NCBI GenBank assembly: GCA_002391565.1
Contig: DGFH01000150.1
Location: forward strand, 7,958-14,146
Direction: 5' to 3'
From: Anaerolineales bacterium UBA3905
Lineage (GTDB): Bacteria; Chloroflexota; Anaerolineae; Caldilineales; Caldilineaceae
DNA: 6,189 nt
Of this stretch, positions 1-5,869 are shown one piece after another. The notes below the pieces were generated by a model that saw only the letters and a list, made by a program, of their open reading frames with translations, searched no databases and was not told where the DNA came from. The position numbers were made by a program, and so were the translations under genes. The first letter of the stretch is position 1. Each line of letters opens with the position of its first letter.

Positions 1-403
1 GTTCCAGCATGACCGGCAACACATTGCGCGTCAAGAGGAAGGGCGCAATCAGGTTCGTGTTGATGTTGTACGCCCACTCGTCGGGGTCGGCATAGACGAC
101 TTCTTCCAGCGGCCAGATCACGGCGGCGTTGTTGATGAGAATATCGACGCGGTCAAATTGTTCGAGCGCGGTCTCGACGATCTCCTCGACTACTTCAGGG
201 TCGCTCACGTCGCCGGGCACGGCCAACGCCTGCGCCCCCTGACGCCGTAGCGTCGCTGCTACATGCTCGACTTCTTCTTCGCTGCGCGCCGCCAGCACGA
301 GCTTTGCGCCGGCCGCCGCCAGCCGCGTCGCCGTCGCCGCACCAATGCCGCGCCCGCCGCCTGTGATAATCGCCACCTGACCCTGCAATTTTTTCTTTGC
401 CAT
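1..403 (-). CDS. SDR family NAD(P)-dependent oxidoreductase, N-terminal part (runs off left edge)
   Basis: This is the first 134 residues of a classical short-chain dehydrogenase/reductase, a soluble enzyme that oxidises or reduces alcohol/carbonyl groups with NAD(P)(H). The protein begins MAKKKLQGQVAIITGGGRGIG, so the Rossmann glycine motif TGGGRGIG lies at residues 14-21. Other family marks are Arg40 after the second beta strand (which favours NADP(H)), Asp65-Val66 at the adenine pocket, NNAA at 91-94 (usually NNAG) and the structural/catalytic Asn117. The catalytic Ser and YxxxK lie beyond the window, so substrate and subfamily cannot be told. The ATG at 403 is chosen because it gives the usual short lead into the Rossmann strand; the ATG at 408 is in another frame. 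No Shine-Dalgarno sequence precedes it. The gene diverges from the sigma factor gene. Confidence 0.93.
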   Translation of the reverse strand, partial: MAKKKLQGQVAIITGGGRGIGAATATRLAAAGAKLVLAARSEEEVEHVAATLRRQGAQALAVPGDVSDPEVVEEIVETALEQFDRVDILINNAAVIWPLEEVVYADPDEWAYNINTNLIAPFLLTRNVLPVMLE

Positions 404-410
404 GCCATGC

Positions 411-439
411 AGTGTAGCAGACGTGTGCACAGTTGACAA
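411..439 (-). promoter_or_regulatory. Candidate sigma-70-type promoter of the SDR gene
   Basis: On the minus strand TTGTCA (439-434, 5 of 6 matches to TTGACA) is followed after exactly 17 bp by TACACT (416-411, 4 of 6 matches to TATAAT). Transcription would start around 404, at or next to the ATG at 403, so the message would be leaderless or nearly so, which agrees with the missing Shine-Dalgarno sequence. Its -35 overlaps that of the opposite promoter. Inferred from consensus match and spacing only. Confidence 0.42.
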
Positions 440-458
440 TCGGACGACATCCGCACAC
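423..458. repeat. Inverted repeat GTGTGC-N24-GCACAC across the divergent promoters
   Basis: GTGTGC at 423-428 is mirrored by GCACAC at 453-458. The centre lies beside the shared -35 hexamers, with one arm in the spacer of the minus promoter and the other overlapping the -10 region of the plus promoter. This placement would suit an operator, but six-base arms 24 bp apart can arise by chance, so this is only a candidate. Confidence 0.22.
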
Positions 459-461
459 AAT
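433..461 (+). promoter_or_regulatory. Candidate sigma-70-type promoter of the ECF sigma gene
   Basis: A perfect TTGACA at 433-438 is followed after 17 bp by CACAAT at 456-461 (4 of 6 matches to TATAAT). The predicted transcription start is near 468, about 24 nt before the chosen sigma start at 492. The -35 hexamer shares five bases with the -35 of the divergent SDR promoter, so the two units may compete for polymerase. It looks like a housekeeping promoter rather than an ECF-type GGAAC-like autoregulated one. Confidence 0.45.
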
Positions 462-491
462 GCAGCGGCAATGACCTGCCGTCATCAAGCC

Positions 492-1058
492 ATGACTATG
501 ACCAAGCCAACCGACATCGCGTTATTCGCCCAAATTACAGAACACAATCAGACTGCGATGTTGGCGCTTTATCAGCGTTACGGCGGCCTGGTGTATAGCC
601 TTGCCCTGCAAACGTTGCGCCGTCCCGGGTTGGCCGAAGAAGTGACGCAGGATGTGTTTCTTAAGCTCTGGCAACATCCTGAACGTTGGAACCCGGCGTT
701 GGGACAATTGAGTAGCTGGCTGCTCGCCATCACTCGCAACGCTGCCATCGATCGGCTGCGGCGCGAAGCACGCCATCGTAGCGATGACCTGCCGTCGCCC
801 GGCGAGGTGGAGGTCGGCGTTGGGACAATGCCTGATACGGGCGCCTGGGCCGACGGGCAACTGTTACGCGACCTGCTGCAACAGTTGCCGTCAGAGCAAC
901 GGGAGTTGATCGAACTGGCTTTCTATCGCGGGTACACGCACAGCGAGCTGGCCGAAGGGCTGGGCATCCCGTTGGGCACAGTTAAGACGCGGCTGCGCGC
1001 CGGTATGCAGCGGCTGCGCACCCTGTGGGAACAGGCGGCGCAGACGACTGAGCCGTGA
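492..1058 (+). CDS. RNA polymerase ECF-type sigma factor (sigma-70 family), partner of the downstream RskA-type anti-sigma factor
   Basis: A 188-residue group 4 sigma factor, a normal ECF size, that would direct core RNA polymerase to a stress or envelope regulon. The sigma-2 domain spans about residues 23-92, with the region 2.2 segment EEVTQDVFLKLW (49-60) and the region 2.3-2.4 segment SSWLLAITRNAAIDRLRR (74-91). A loose acidic/proline linker (about 95-122) leads to the sigma-4 domain at about 124-177. There LPSEQRELIELAFYRGYTHS is followed by a helix-turn-helix, SELAEGLGIPLGTVKTRLRAG. No sigma-3 domain or C-terminal extension is present. The frame is open from 402, but residues before 492 look non-coding and contain the candidate promoter; ATG codons at 471 and 498 are alternatives, and none has a clear ribosome binding site. 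The anti-sigma gene follows 42 bp downstream, the usual order for a sigma/anti-sigma pair of the SigK/RskA kind. Confidence 0.93.
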   Translation: MTMTKPTDIALFAQITEHNQTAMLALYQRYGGLVYSLALQTLRRPGLAEEVTQDVFLKLWQHPERWNPALGQLSSWLLAITRNAAIDRLRREARHRSDDLPSPGEVEVGVGTMPDTGAWADGQLLRDLLQQLPSEQRELIELAFYRGYTHSELAEGLGIPLGTVKTRLRAGMQRLRTLWEQAAQTTEP

Positions 1059-1100
1059 CGATCATCCAAATGGCGTCTTTGTAACGTTATCTATAGTGAG

Positions 1101-2069
1101 ATGAACAATTTACCATCCACCGGGGCGCGCTTCCCGGACGAATCCCATACCCCGGACGAATCCCATACGACGGCGCTCGACGCTCGCTTGCTGGCGCTGC
1201 TGCCTGCATTTGCACTGGGCGCCACCGATCCAGACGAGGCCGCGTTTGTGCGTCGTCATCTGGCGGATGTGGGCGGCGCCGAAGACGAACTCGCCGCCTA
1301 CACACGTCTGACCGAGGCGCTCTATTGTGCGGCGCCGCAGGTGGCGCCGCCGCCCGCGCTGGAAGGGCGACTGCGCGCCGCTCTGGCTGGCGCGCTGTCG
1401 CCCTCACCGGCTACGGCAGTCGCACCCGGTCGTGGGCGAAACTGGCGCTGGCCGCGCCTGGCGGTGCTCGCAACGGCGGCGGCGGCAGTGTTGCTGGCGC
1501 TGAATTTGTGGTGGTTGCGCGAGGCCACGACGTTGCGCACCGAAAACGCAACACTGCAGAACCAGGTCGCAGCGCAGGCGACGGCAGTGGCCGCCCAACA
1601 GGCGCAACTTGCGACGCAGCAGCAGCAGATCAACGCACAGGCCGAGGAGCTAGAGGGGCTGCGCAACCAGGAAGCGATGCTCGCCAACACGGTCGCCAGC
1701 CAGATCGATCTGCTGGCGCAAGTCGTGACTGCTGCTGGCGAGAGCTACGACATGCCGCCCGCACAAAGTGATAGCCCGGCCTTCGCCACTGTCGCCTGGC
1801 TCGACCAGCCCGGCGTCGGCGTGCTGCGCGCCGAGCGTTTCCCACCGCTGCCGCCGGACATGGTCTATCAATTCTGGCTCATCAAGGACGGTGCGCGCAC
1901 CAGTGGCGGCATTTTCACGGTGGATGCCAATGGGCGCGGCACGCTGGTCTTCACACCCGGCGGCTCGCTGGATGACTTCGATGGCATGGGCGTGACCCCA
2001 GAGCCAGCGGGAGGGAGCGCTGGCCCAACGGCGCCGCCTGTCGTCACCGCCACCCTTCATCACAGTTGA
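1101..2069 (+). CDS. Anti-sigma factor, RskA family, single-pass membrane protein
   Basis: A 322-residue protein expected to bind the ECF sigma factor encoded just upstream and hold it at the membrane. The cytosolic N-terminal part (about 27-95) has the RskA-like stretch LLALLPAFALGATDPDEAAF and HLADVGGAEDEL. The HxxxCxxC zinc motif of many anti-sigma factors is degenerate: His53 is kept, but the cysteine positions hold Val57 and Ala60. Arginines at 111-119 precede a membrane segment at about 119-139, giving N-in, C-out topology. A Gln/Ala-rich probable coiled coil (about 141-192) follows. The RskA C-terminal domain (about 225-317) has YQFWLIKDG at 256-264, GGIFTVDANGRGTLVF at 269-284 and VTPEPAGGS at 298-306. 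Residues 12-23 are a duplicated PDESHT, from an 18-bp tandem repeat. ATG 1101 has only GTGAG directly before it. The stop overlaps a possible TTG start for the P450. Confidence 0.9.
   Translation: MNNLPSTGARFPDESHTPDESHTTALDARLLALLPAFALGATDPDEAAFVRRHLADVGGAEDELAAYTRLTEALYCAAPQVAPPPALEGRLRAALAGALSPSPATAVAPGRGRNWRWPRLAVLATAAAAVLLALNLWWLREATTLRTENATLQNQVAAQATAVAAQQAQLATQQQQINAQAEELEGLRNQEAMLANTVASQIDLLAQVVTAAGESYDMPPAQSDSPAFATVAWLDQPGVGVLRAERFPPLPPDMVYQFWLIKDGARTSGGIFTVDANGRGTLVFTPGGSLDDFDGMGVTPEPAGGSAGPTAPPVVTATLHHS
1133..1168 (+). repeat. Perfect 18-bp tandem repeat, two copies, inside the anti-sigma gene
   Basis: The unit CCCGGACGAATCCCATAC occurs at 1133-1150 and again, identical, at 1151-1168. 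Being a multiple of three it stays in frame and encodes PDESHT twice (residues 12-17 and 18-23) in the disordered leader of the anti-sigma factor. Perfect identity suggests a recent duplication by strand slippage. Confidence 0.95.
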
Positions 2070-2076
2070 GCCCGAT

Positions 2077-2082
2077 AAAGGA
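2077..2082 (+). promoter_or_regulatory. Shine-Dalgarno sequence AAAGGA favouring the GTG 2093 start of the P450
   Basis: AAAGGA lies 10 nt before GTG 2093. Its setting, GATAAAGG, is the same as that before the response regulator start at 5870. The alternative TTG at 2066, overlapping the anti-sigma stop as TTGA, has no purine-rich site in front of it. The site therefore favours a start 27 bp further in. Confidence 0.5.
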
Positions 2083-2092
2083 CGCGCAGACG

Positions 2093-3313
2093 GTGCTGCT
2101 CTCAGGCGCTGCGTTCAAGGCGAACCCATATCCGACCTACGCCCGGCTACGCGCCGAGTCCCCGGTGTATTGCCGGGTGAGTCGTGATGGCGCCGCGCGG
2201 ATGTGGTTTGTCACCCGTTACGAAGATGTAGCCGCTGCCCTGCGCGACGACCGCCGCTTTGTCAAGGACGTGGACGCCACCCTCACGCCAGCGGAGCGGC
2301 TCGCCCGCCCACCGGCGCCGGCGCTTTACCGCCTGCTCACCCACCACATGCTCAACACGGATGGCGACGCTCACGCCCGCCTGCGCTCCCTGGTCAACAA
2401 GGCGTTCAGCGCGCGCCAGGTCGAGTTGATGGAGCCGCGCCTGCGCACGATCGCCCACGATCTGCTTGACCGTCTTGTCCCACGCGGCGAGATGGATTAT
2501 GTGGACGACTTTGCTCTTCCCTTCTCCATCGCTGTGATCGCCGAATTGTTGGGCATCCCTGGCCGTGATCGCCATCGCTTCCGCGCCTGGTCACACATTC
2601 TGGTGGCGCCTTCCGCCGACGTCGCGCGCAACGAACGCAAAACGGCTCGCCTCGCCCAGGTGATGCAGGATTTTGTCGATTACCTGCAAGGCATCTTTGC
2701 CGCGCGCCGCCACACGCCACAACCCGATCTGATCACCAGCCTGCTCCAGGCTGAGGAGGCGGGCGACCGCCTGAGCACGGAAGAATTGTTCAGCATGATC
2801 TTGCTGCTGACTGTCGTCGGGCATGAAACCTCAGTGTTTCTACTTGCCAACCAGACGCTGATCTTGCTCACGCATCCGGTGGCGCTGGCGGCCGCGCGCA
2901 GCGACCGTAGCCTGCTTGCTCCGCTCATCGAGGAGGTGATCCGCTACGATGGCCCGGTCGAACGGGCGACGATGCGTTTTGCCGCTGAGGAGGTTGCATT
3001 GCATGGCATCACGCTCCACCGTGGCGACGCCGTCAGCCTGGTGCTGGCTTCTGCACACCGCGATGACCACGCCTTTGCGCAGCCCGATCATTTCGACCCC
3101 CTGCGCACAGGCGCCCGGCACCTGGGTTTTGGACTAGGCCCACATTACTGTCTCGGCGCTCCCCTGGCGCGGCTGGAAGCGCGTGTGGCGCTCGACGCGT
3201 TGCTCGACCGTCTGCCGACTGTACAGTTGGCGATTCCGTATAGCGATCTGCGCTGGCAGACGAACCCGATCGTGCGCGGCCCCAAACGCCTGCCGCTGCG
3301 CTGGAAAGCGTGA
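2093..3313 (+). CDS. Cytochrome P450, soluble bacterial type
   Basis: A 406-residue heme monooxygenase, the usual length for soluble bacterial P450s, which receive electrons from a ferredoxin or flavodoxin system; no such partner lies in this window. Numbered from GTG 2093, the landmarks are NPYPTYARLR (11-20), a C-helix DAHARLR with His94 and Arg98 as likely heme-propionate contacts, the I-helix VGHETS (242-247) with acid-alcohol pair Glu245-Thr246, K-helix ExxR at 281-284, and the heme-binding loop FGLGPHYCLGAPLAR with cysteine ligand Cys353. All catalytic motifs are intact, so the enzyme should be active. The I-helix has Val242 where Ala or Gly is usual. There is no signal or membrane segment. 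The frame also opens at TTG 2066, overlapping the anti-sigma stop, which would add nine residues; the GTG is preferred for its ribosome binding site. Substrate cannot be read from sequence; it resembles CYP107-like families in general form. Probably co-transcribed with the sigma/anti-sigma pair. Confidence 0.93.
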   Translation: MLLSGAAFKANPYPTYARLRAESPVYCRVSRDGAARMWFVTRYEDVAAALRDDRRFVKDVDATLTPAERLARPPAPALYRLLTHHMLNTDGDAHARLRSLVNKAFSARQVELMEPRLRTIAHDLLDRLVPRGEMDYVDDFALPFSIAVIAELLGIPGRDRHRFRAWSHILVAPSADVARNERKTARLAQVMQDFVDYLQGIFAARRHTPQPDLITSLLQAEEAGDRLSTEELFSMILLLTVVGHETSVFLLANQTLILLTHPVALAAARSDRSLLAPLIEEVIRYDGPVERATMRFAAEEVALHGITLHRGDAVSLVLASAHRDDHAFAQPDHFDPLRTGARHLGFGLGPHYCLGAPLARLEARVALDALLDRLPTVQLAIPYSDLRWQTNPIVRGPKRLPLRWKA

Positions 3314-3361
3314 TGGCTGATTGCCCTTGCACCCCCAAGACGATTCTCCTGTCGATTTTCT

Positions 3362-3388
3362 GTGACCTGTCCCACCTTGTGGTATACT
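3362..3388 (+). promoter_or_regulatory. Extended -10 promoter upstream of the sensor kinase
   Basis: TGGTATACT at 3380-3388 is an extended -10 element (TGn plus TATACT, 5 of 6 matches). A weak -35, GTGACC at 3362-3367, sits at a short 15-bp spacing, which the extended -10 could offset. It lies in the 91-bp gap after the P450 and would start transcription near 3395, about 10 nt before ATG 3405 or 34 nt before ATG 3429. It marks the kinase and regulator as a separate transcription unit. Confidence 0.5.
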
Positions 3389-3404
3389 CATGCGCTGAAA
3401 TCGA

Positions 3405-5006
3405 ATGGGAGACGGACGCACATCACTCATGCCGGAATTGCTTGCCCCATCATCAGCCAAAACCGAAGACCGCCTGGGGCGCTTCTTGTGGCGCCTCATC
3501 GAAGCGTCGCCGGTGGCGGTCGTGGCGGTGGATCAGGCCGGGGCGATCCTCTATGCTAACCAGAAGCTGGCGGATATGTTCCAATATCAGGTCAGTGAGC
3601 TGATGGGTAAGCCCGTCGAAATTTTGCTTCCCGAGCGGTACCGCAGCGATCATCGCGTCTATCGCCAGCTCTTTTCCGAAAATCCACACACGCGCCCGAT
3701 GGGGTCGGGGTTAGACCTGGCTGGCCGTCGCAGCGACGGCAGTGAGTTCCCCGTTGAGGTTGGGCTGAGTTACTTCCGCAGCGGCGACGTGTTGATTGTG
3801 CTTGGCTCGATCACCGACATCACGCGCCGTAAGCAGACCGAAGAAATCCTGGAGCGCCGCGTCGAGGAACGCACGCGCGAGATTGAACGCCGCCGGCGCG
3901 TGGCCGACAGTCTGCGCGACATCTTGCGGGTGCTTAACTCCAATCGTTCGCTGCAGGAGATTCTAGACATCATTGTGGCGCAGGCGCGTGAATTGTTGCG
4001 CGCTGACGCCAGCGCCATCTACCAGTTGCATGAAGACGATCAACCGCTCAGCTTTCAGGCCGGCGTCGGCATTTCGCCTGCACAACTTACGGCGATCTAT
4101 GCCGCCTCCGGCCTTCCTGCGGTGGACGCATCACGCCGGCTTGCTGGCGCCATGCCTGGCAATGGCGCTCACGACGCGCCACTCTTGCATGTCGATGGTC
4201 ACGACTATTGCGCCCAACTGGCCGTGCCACTTAAGCTCAAGGATGAACTGTACGGCGGGCTGATGCTCTATTATTTGGAGCCGCGCAAATTTTCCGCCGA
4301 GGAGATTGAGCTGGCCGTCATGTTTGGCGATCAGGCGGCACTGGCAATCGAAAACGCGCGGTTGCGCGTCCAGGCGGAGCGCGTCGCCGTTGCCGCCGAA
4401 CGCAATCGCATCGCCCGCGATCTGCATGATTCTGTGACGCAGACGCTCTTTTCCGCCAGCCTGATTGCCGAAGTGTTGCCGCGTCTGGTGCAACGACAGC
4501 CCGATGAGAGCATACGCCGCCTGGAAGAACTGCGACAGTTGACGCGCGGCGCGCTGGCCGAGATGCGCACGCTCTTGCTCGAACTGCGCCCGGCAACGTT
4601 GATGGAGGTCAGCATCGAGGAGTTGCTGCGACAGTTGATCGAGGCTGCGCGTGGGCGCGCCCGTATTCCGATTGAACTGTCAATCAATGGGACGGCGCAG
4701 CTGCCGCCCGCTGTCAAAGTTGCCTTTTATTACGTTGCGCAAGAGGCGCTCAACAATGTGACCAAACATGCCCGCGCCGGGCGCGTGGTGGTGCTGCTGG
4801 ATGCCGACGCCACGCACGCGACCCTGACCATCCACGACAACGGGCAGGGCTTTGACCTGGCAAGCGTCACGCCAGAGCATCTGGGGCTGGCAATCATGCG
4901 CGAACGGGCTGAGTCGATTGGCGCCACGCTCATAATCGAGAGCGCGCCCGGCGCTGGCGCCGCCGTGACCTTGCGCTGGCAACAACCGGATAGCAAGCCA
5001 ACATAA
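3405..5006 (+). CDS. Soluble PAS-GAF sensor histidine kinase, HisKA_3 (NarX/DegS/LiaS-like) type
   Basis: A 533-residue cytoplasmic kinase with no membrane segment or signal peptide, so it should sense an intracellular or diffusible signal. Order: PAS about 28-140, with IEASPVAVVAVDQAGAILYAN at its start and a PAC end with DGSEFPVEV and GSITDITRRKQ; a charged coiled-coil linker about 141-170; GAF about 175-318, with QLAVPLKLKDELYGGLMLYY (271-290); HisKA_3 dimerisation domain about 328-395, where ERNRIARDLHDSVTQ places the phosphorylated residue at His341; and HATPase_c about 430-526, with N-box EALNNVTKHA (447-456), G1 DNGQGF (478-483) and G2 GLAIMRERA (494-502). All kinase motifs are intact. 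The PAS lacks the LOV cysteine motif; its ligand is unknown. ATG 3429 is an alternative start; neither has a good ribosome binding site. The NarL-type regulator 14 bp downstream is the evident partner. Confidence 0.93.
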   Translation: MGDGRTSLMPELLAPSSAKTEDRLGRFLWRLIEASPVAVVAVDQAGAILYANQKLADMFQYQVSELMGKPVEILLPERYRSDHRVYRQLFSENPHTRPMGSGLDLAGRRSDGSEFPVEVGLSYFRSGDVLIVLGSITDITRRKQTEEILERRVEERTREIERRRRVADSLRDILRVLNSNRSLQEILDIIVAQARELLRADASAIYQLHEDDQPLSFQAGVGISPAQLTAIYAASGLPAVDASRRLAGAMPGNGAHDAPLLHVDGHDYCAQLAVPLKLKDELYGGLMLYYLEPRKFSAEEIELAVMFGDQAALAIENARLRVQAERVAVAAERNRIARDLHDSVTQTLFSASLIAEVLPRLVQRQPDESIRRLEELRQLTRGALAEMRTLLLELRPATLMEVSIEELLRQLIEAARGRARIPIELSINGTAQLPPAVKVAFYYVAQEALNNVTKHARAGRVVVLLDADATHATLTIHDNGQGFDLASVTPEHLGLAIMRERAESIGATLIIESAPGAGAAVTLRWQQPDSKPT

Positions 5007-5012
5007 CAGGTG
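5007..5012 (+). promoter_or_regulatory. Ribosome binding site of the NarL-type regulator
   Basis: CAGGTG ends 8 nt before ATG 5021 and lies in the short gap after the kinase stop codon. It supports that ATG as the start and translation from the shared kinase transcript. Confidence 0.55.
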
Positions 5013-5020
5013 TTTCCGCT

Positions 5021-5704
5021 ATGGCAGAGAACGGAGCTTCAGCTCACTCCCCAATCCGCGTGATGGTGGTGGACGATCACGCCGTGGTGCGCGGCGGCCT
5101 GACCACCTTTCTGCTGGCCTATGACGATCTGGAACTGGTCGGCGAGGCGGCGAATGGGGTGGAGGCGCTGACGGTCGCCGAGCGTTGTCAGCCCGACGTC
5201 GTGCTGATGGATTTGATGATGCCGGAGATGGACGGCGCCACGGCAACCCGTCTCCTGCGCGAGAAGCACCCGCACATCCAGGTGATTGCACTCACGAGCT
5301 TCAAGGAGGATGATCTGGTGCAGGGCGTGCTGGCGGCTGGCGCAATTGGCTACCTGCTCAAGAACGTCTCCGCCGATGAACTTGTGAGCGCCATCCGTTC
5401 GGCCCACGCCGGGCGCCCGACGCTGGCGCCGGAAGCGACGCGCGCACTGATCCACAGCGCCACGCACTCACGGCAGCAACCGCTCGGTCATGATCTGACC
5501 GAACGGGAGCGGGATGTGTTGGCGTTGATGGTGACGGGCATGAACAACAGCGAGATCGCCGACCGGTTGGTCGTGAGTCGGTCAACGATCAAGTACCACG
5601 TGAGCAACATTCTCTCCAAGCTTCAGGCCACCACGCGCACGGAGGCGGTTGCCTATGCGCTGCAGCAGAATCTGGTGCATTTCCCTCGCGAACACACGTT
5701 GTAG
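5021..5704 (+). CDS. NarL/FixJ-family response regulator with LuxR-type DNA-binding domain
   Basis: A 227-residue transcription regulator, the normal length for this family. The receiver domain (about 12-128) has the acidic pair Asp18-Asp19, phosphorylated Asp64 in VVLMDLMMPEMDG, switch residue Thr92 in ALTS, and Lys114 in GYLLKN, all as expected for an active receiver. After a linker (about 129-157), the LuxR helix-turn-helix (about 159-215) reads LTERERDVLALMVTGMNNSE, then IADRLVVSRSTIKYHVSNIL and SKLQATTRTEAVAYALQ. The HisKA_3 kinase ends 14 bp upstream; kinases of that type normally pair with NarL-type regulators, so the two form a cognate two-component system expressed from one transcript. 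Phosphorylation should promote dimerisation and DNA binding; target genes are unknown. The ATG start has an AGGTG site 8 nt before it. Confidence 0.95.
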   Translation: MAENGASAHSPIRVMVVDDHAVVRGGLTTFLLAYDDLELVGEAANGVEALTVAERCQPDVVLMDLMMPEMDGATATRLLREKHPHIQVIALTSFKEDDLVQGVLAAGAIGYLLKNVSADELVSAIRSAHAGRPTLAPEATRALIHSATHSRQQPLGHDLTERERDVLALMVTGMNNSEIADRLVVSRSTIKYHVSNILSKLQATTRTEAVAYALQQNLVHFPREHTL

Positions 5705-5731
5705 GCGACATAACGGATTGCGCATGTTGCG

Positions 5732-5749
5732 CCTGGTCAGTTGACCAGG
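5732..5749. promoter_or_regulatory. Perfect 18-bp palindrome after the regulator gene: operator or weak hairpin
   Basis: CCTGGTCA (5732-5739) and TGACCAGG (5742-5749) are exact reverse complements separated by GT. It lies 27 bp past the regulator stop codon and about 120 bp before the next start. As RNA it could fold into a 7-bp stem with an AGTT loop, but no T-run follows, so an intrinsic terminator is unlikely. A binding site for a dimeric regulator fits better. A smaller hairpin, GCGCA-TGT-TGCGC (5720-5732), abuts it. Confidence 0.45.
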
Positions 5750-5857
5750 ACAGGGACTACTCAAGCGGCAAGCGCAAGTCTGCCCCGCTGCCCGGCTAAT
5801 CGCGCTGCGAACCCGTGTACACTCGTGCCGGAGAGATGTTTCCAGCGTTTGCTTGAT

Positions 5858-5864
5858 AAAGGGG
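5858..5864 (+). promoter_or_regulatory. Ribosome binding site of the second response regulator
   Basis: AAAGGGG ends 5 nt before ATG 5870 and selects that codon over the out-of-frame ATG at 5866. The same GATAAAGG setting precedes the GTG start of the P450. Confidence 0.65.
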
Positions 5865-5869
5865 CATGG

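Noticed and set aside
195..488. Long minus-strand open frame over the SDR start, rich in Arg/Gly/Ala
   Set aside because: Low-complexity shadow of the SDR gene in another frame, with no recognisable domain; the frame starting at 403 carries the clear SDR motifs.
1091..1100. CTATAGTGAG, reverse complement of the T7 phage promoter core CTCACTATAG; a similar CTCACTATA at 6078-6086
   Set aside because: Only 9-10 bases match, the rest of the 18-bp phage promoter is absent, and the second copy lies inside a coding region. Chance matches.
1325..1771. Open frame of 148 codons inside the anti-sigma gene, other plus frame
   Set aside because: GC-rich overlapping frame with low-complexity Gly/Ala/Arg content; the RskA-family features are all in the main frame.
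3340..3362. Possible terminator after the P450 (GACGATTCTCCTGTCGATTTT)
   Set aside because: The potential stem is only about 3-4 bp, too weak for an intrinsic terminator despite the short T-run.
3405..3830. PAS domain of the kinase as a LOV blue-light sensor
   Set aside because: The conserved flavin-binding NCRFLQ-type cysteine motif is absent; the only call supported is a generic PAS with unknown ligand.
5818..5823. TACACT as -10 of a promoter for the second response regulator
   Set aside because: No -35-like hexamer lies at 15-19 bp upstream and the TG of an extended -10 is misplaced by one base, so I do not list it as a promoter.
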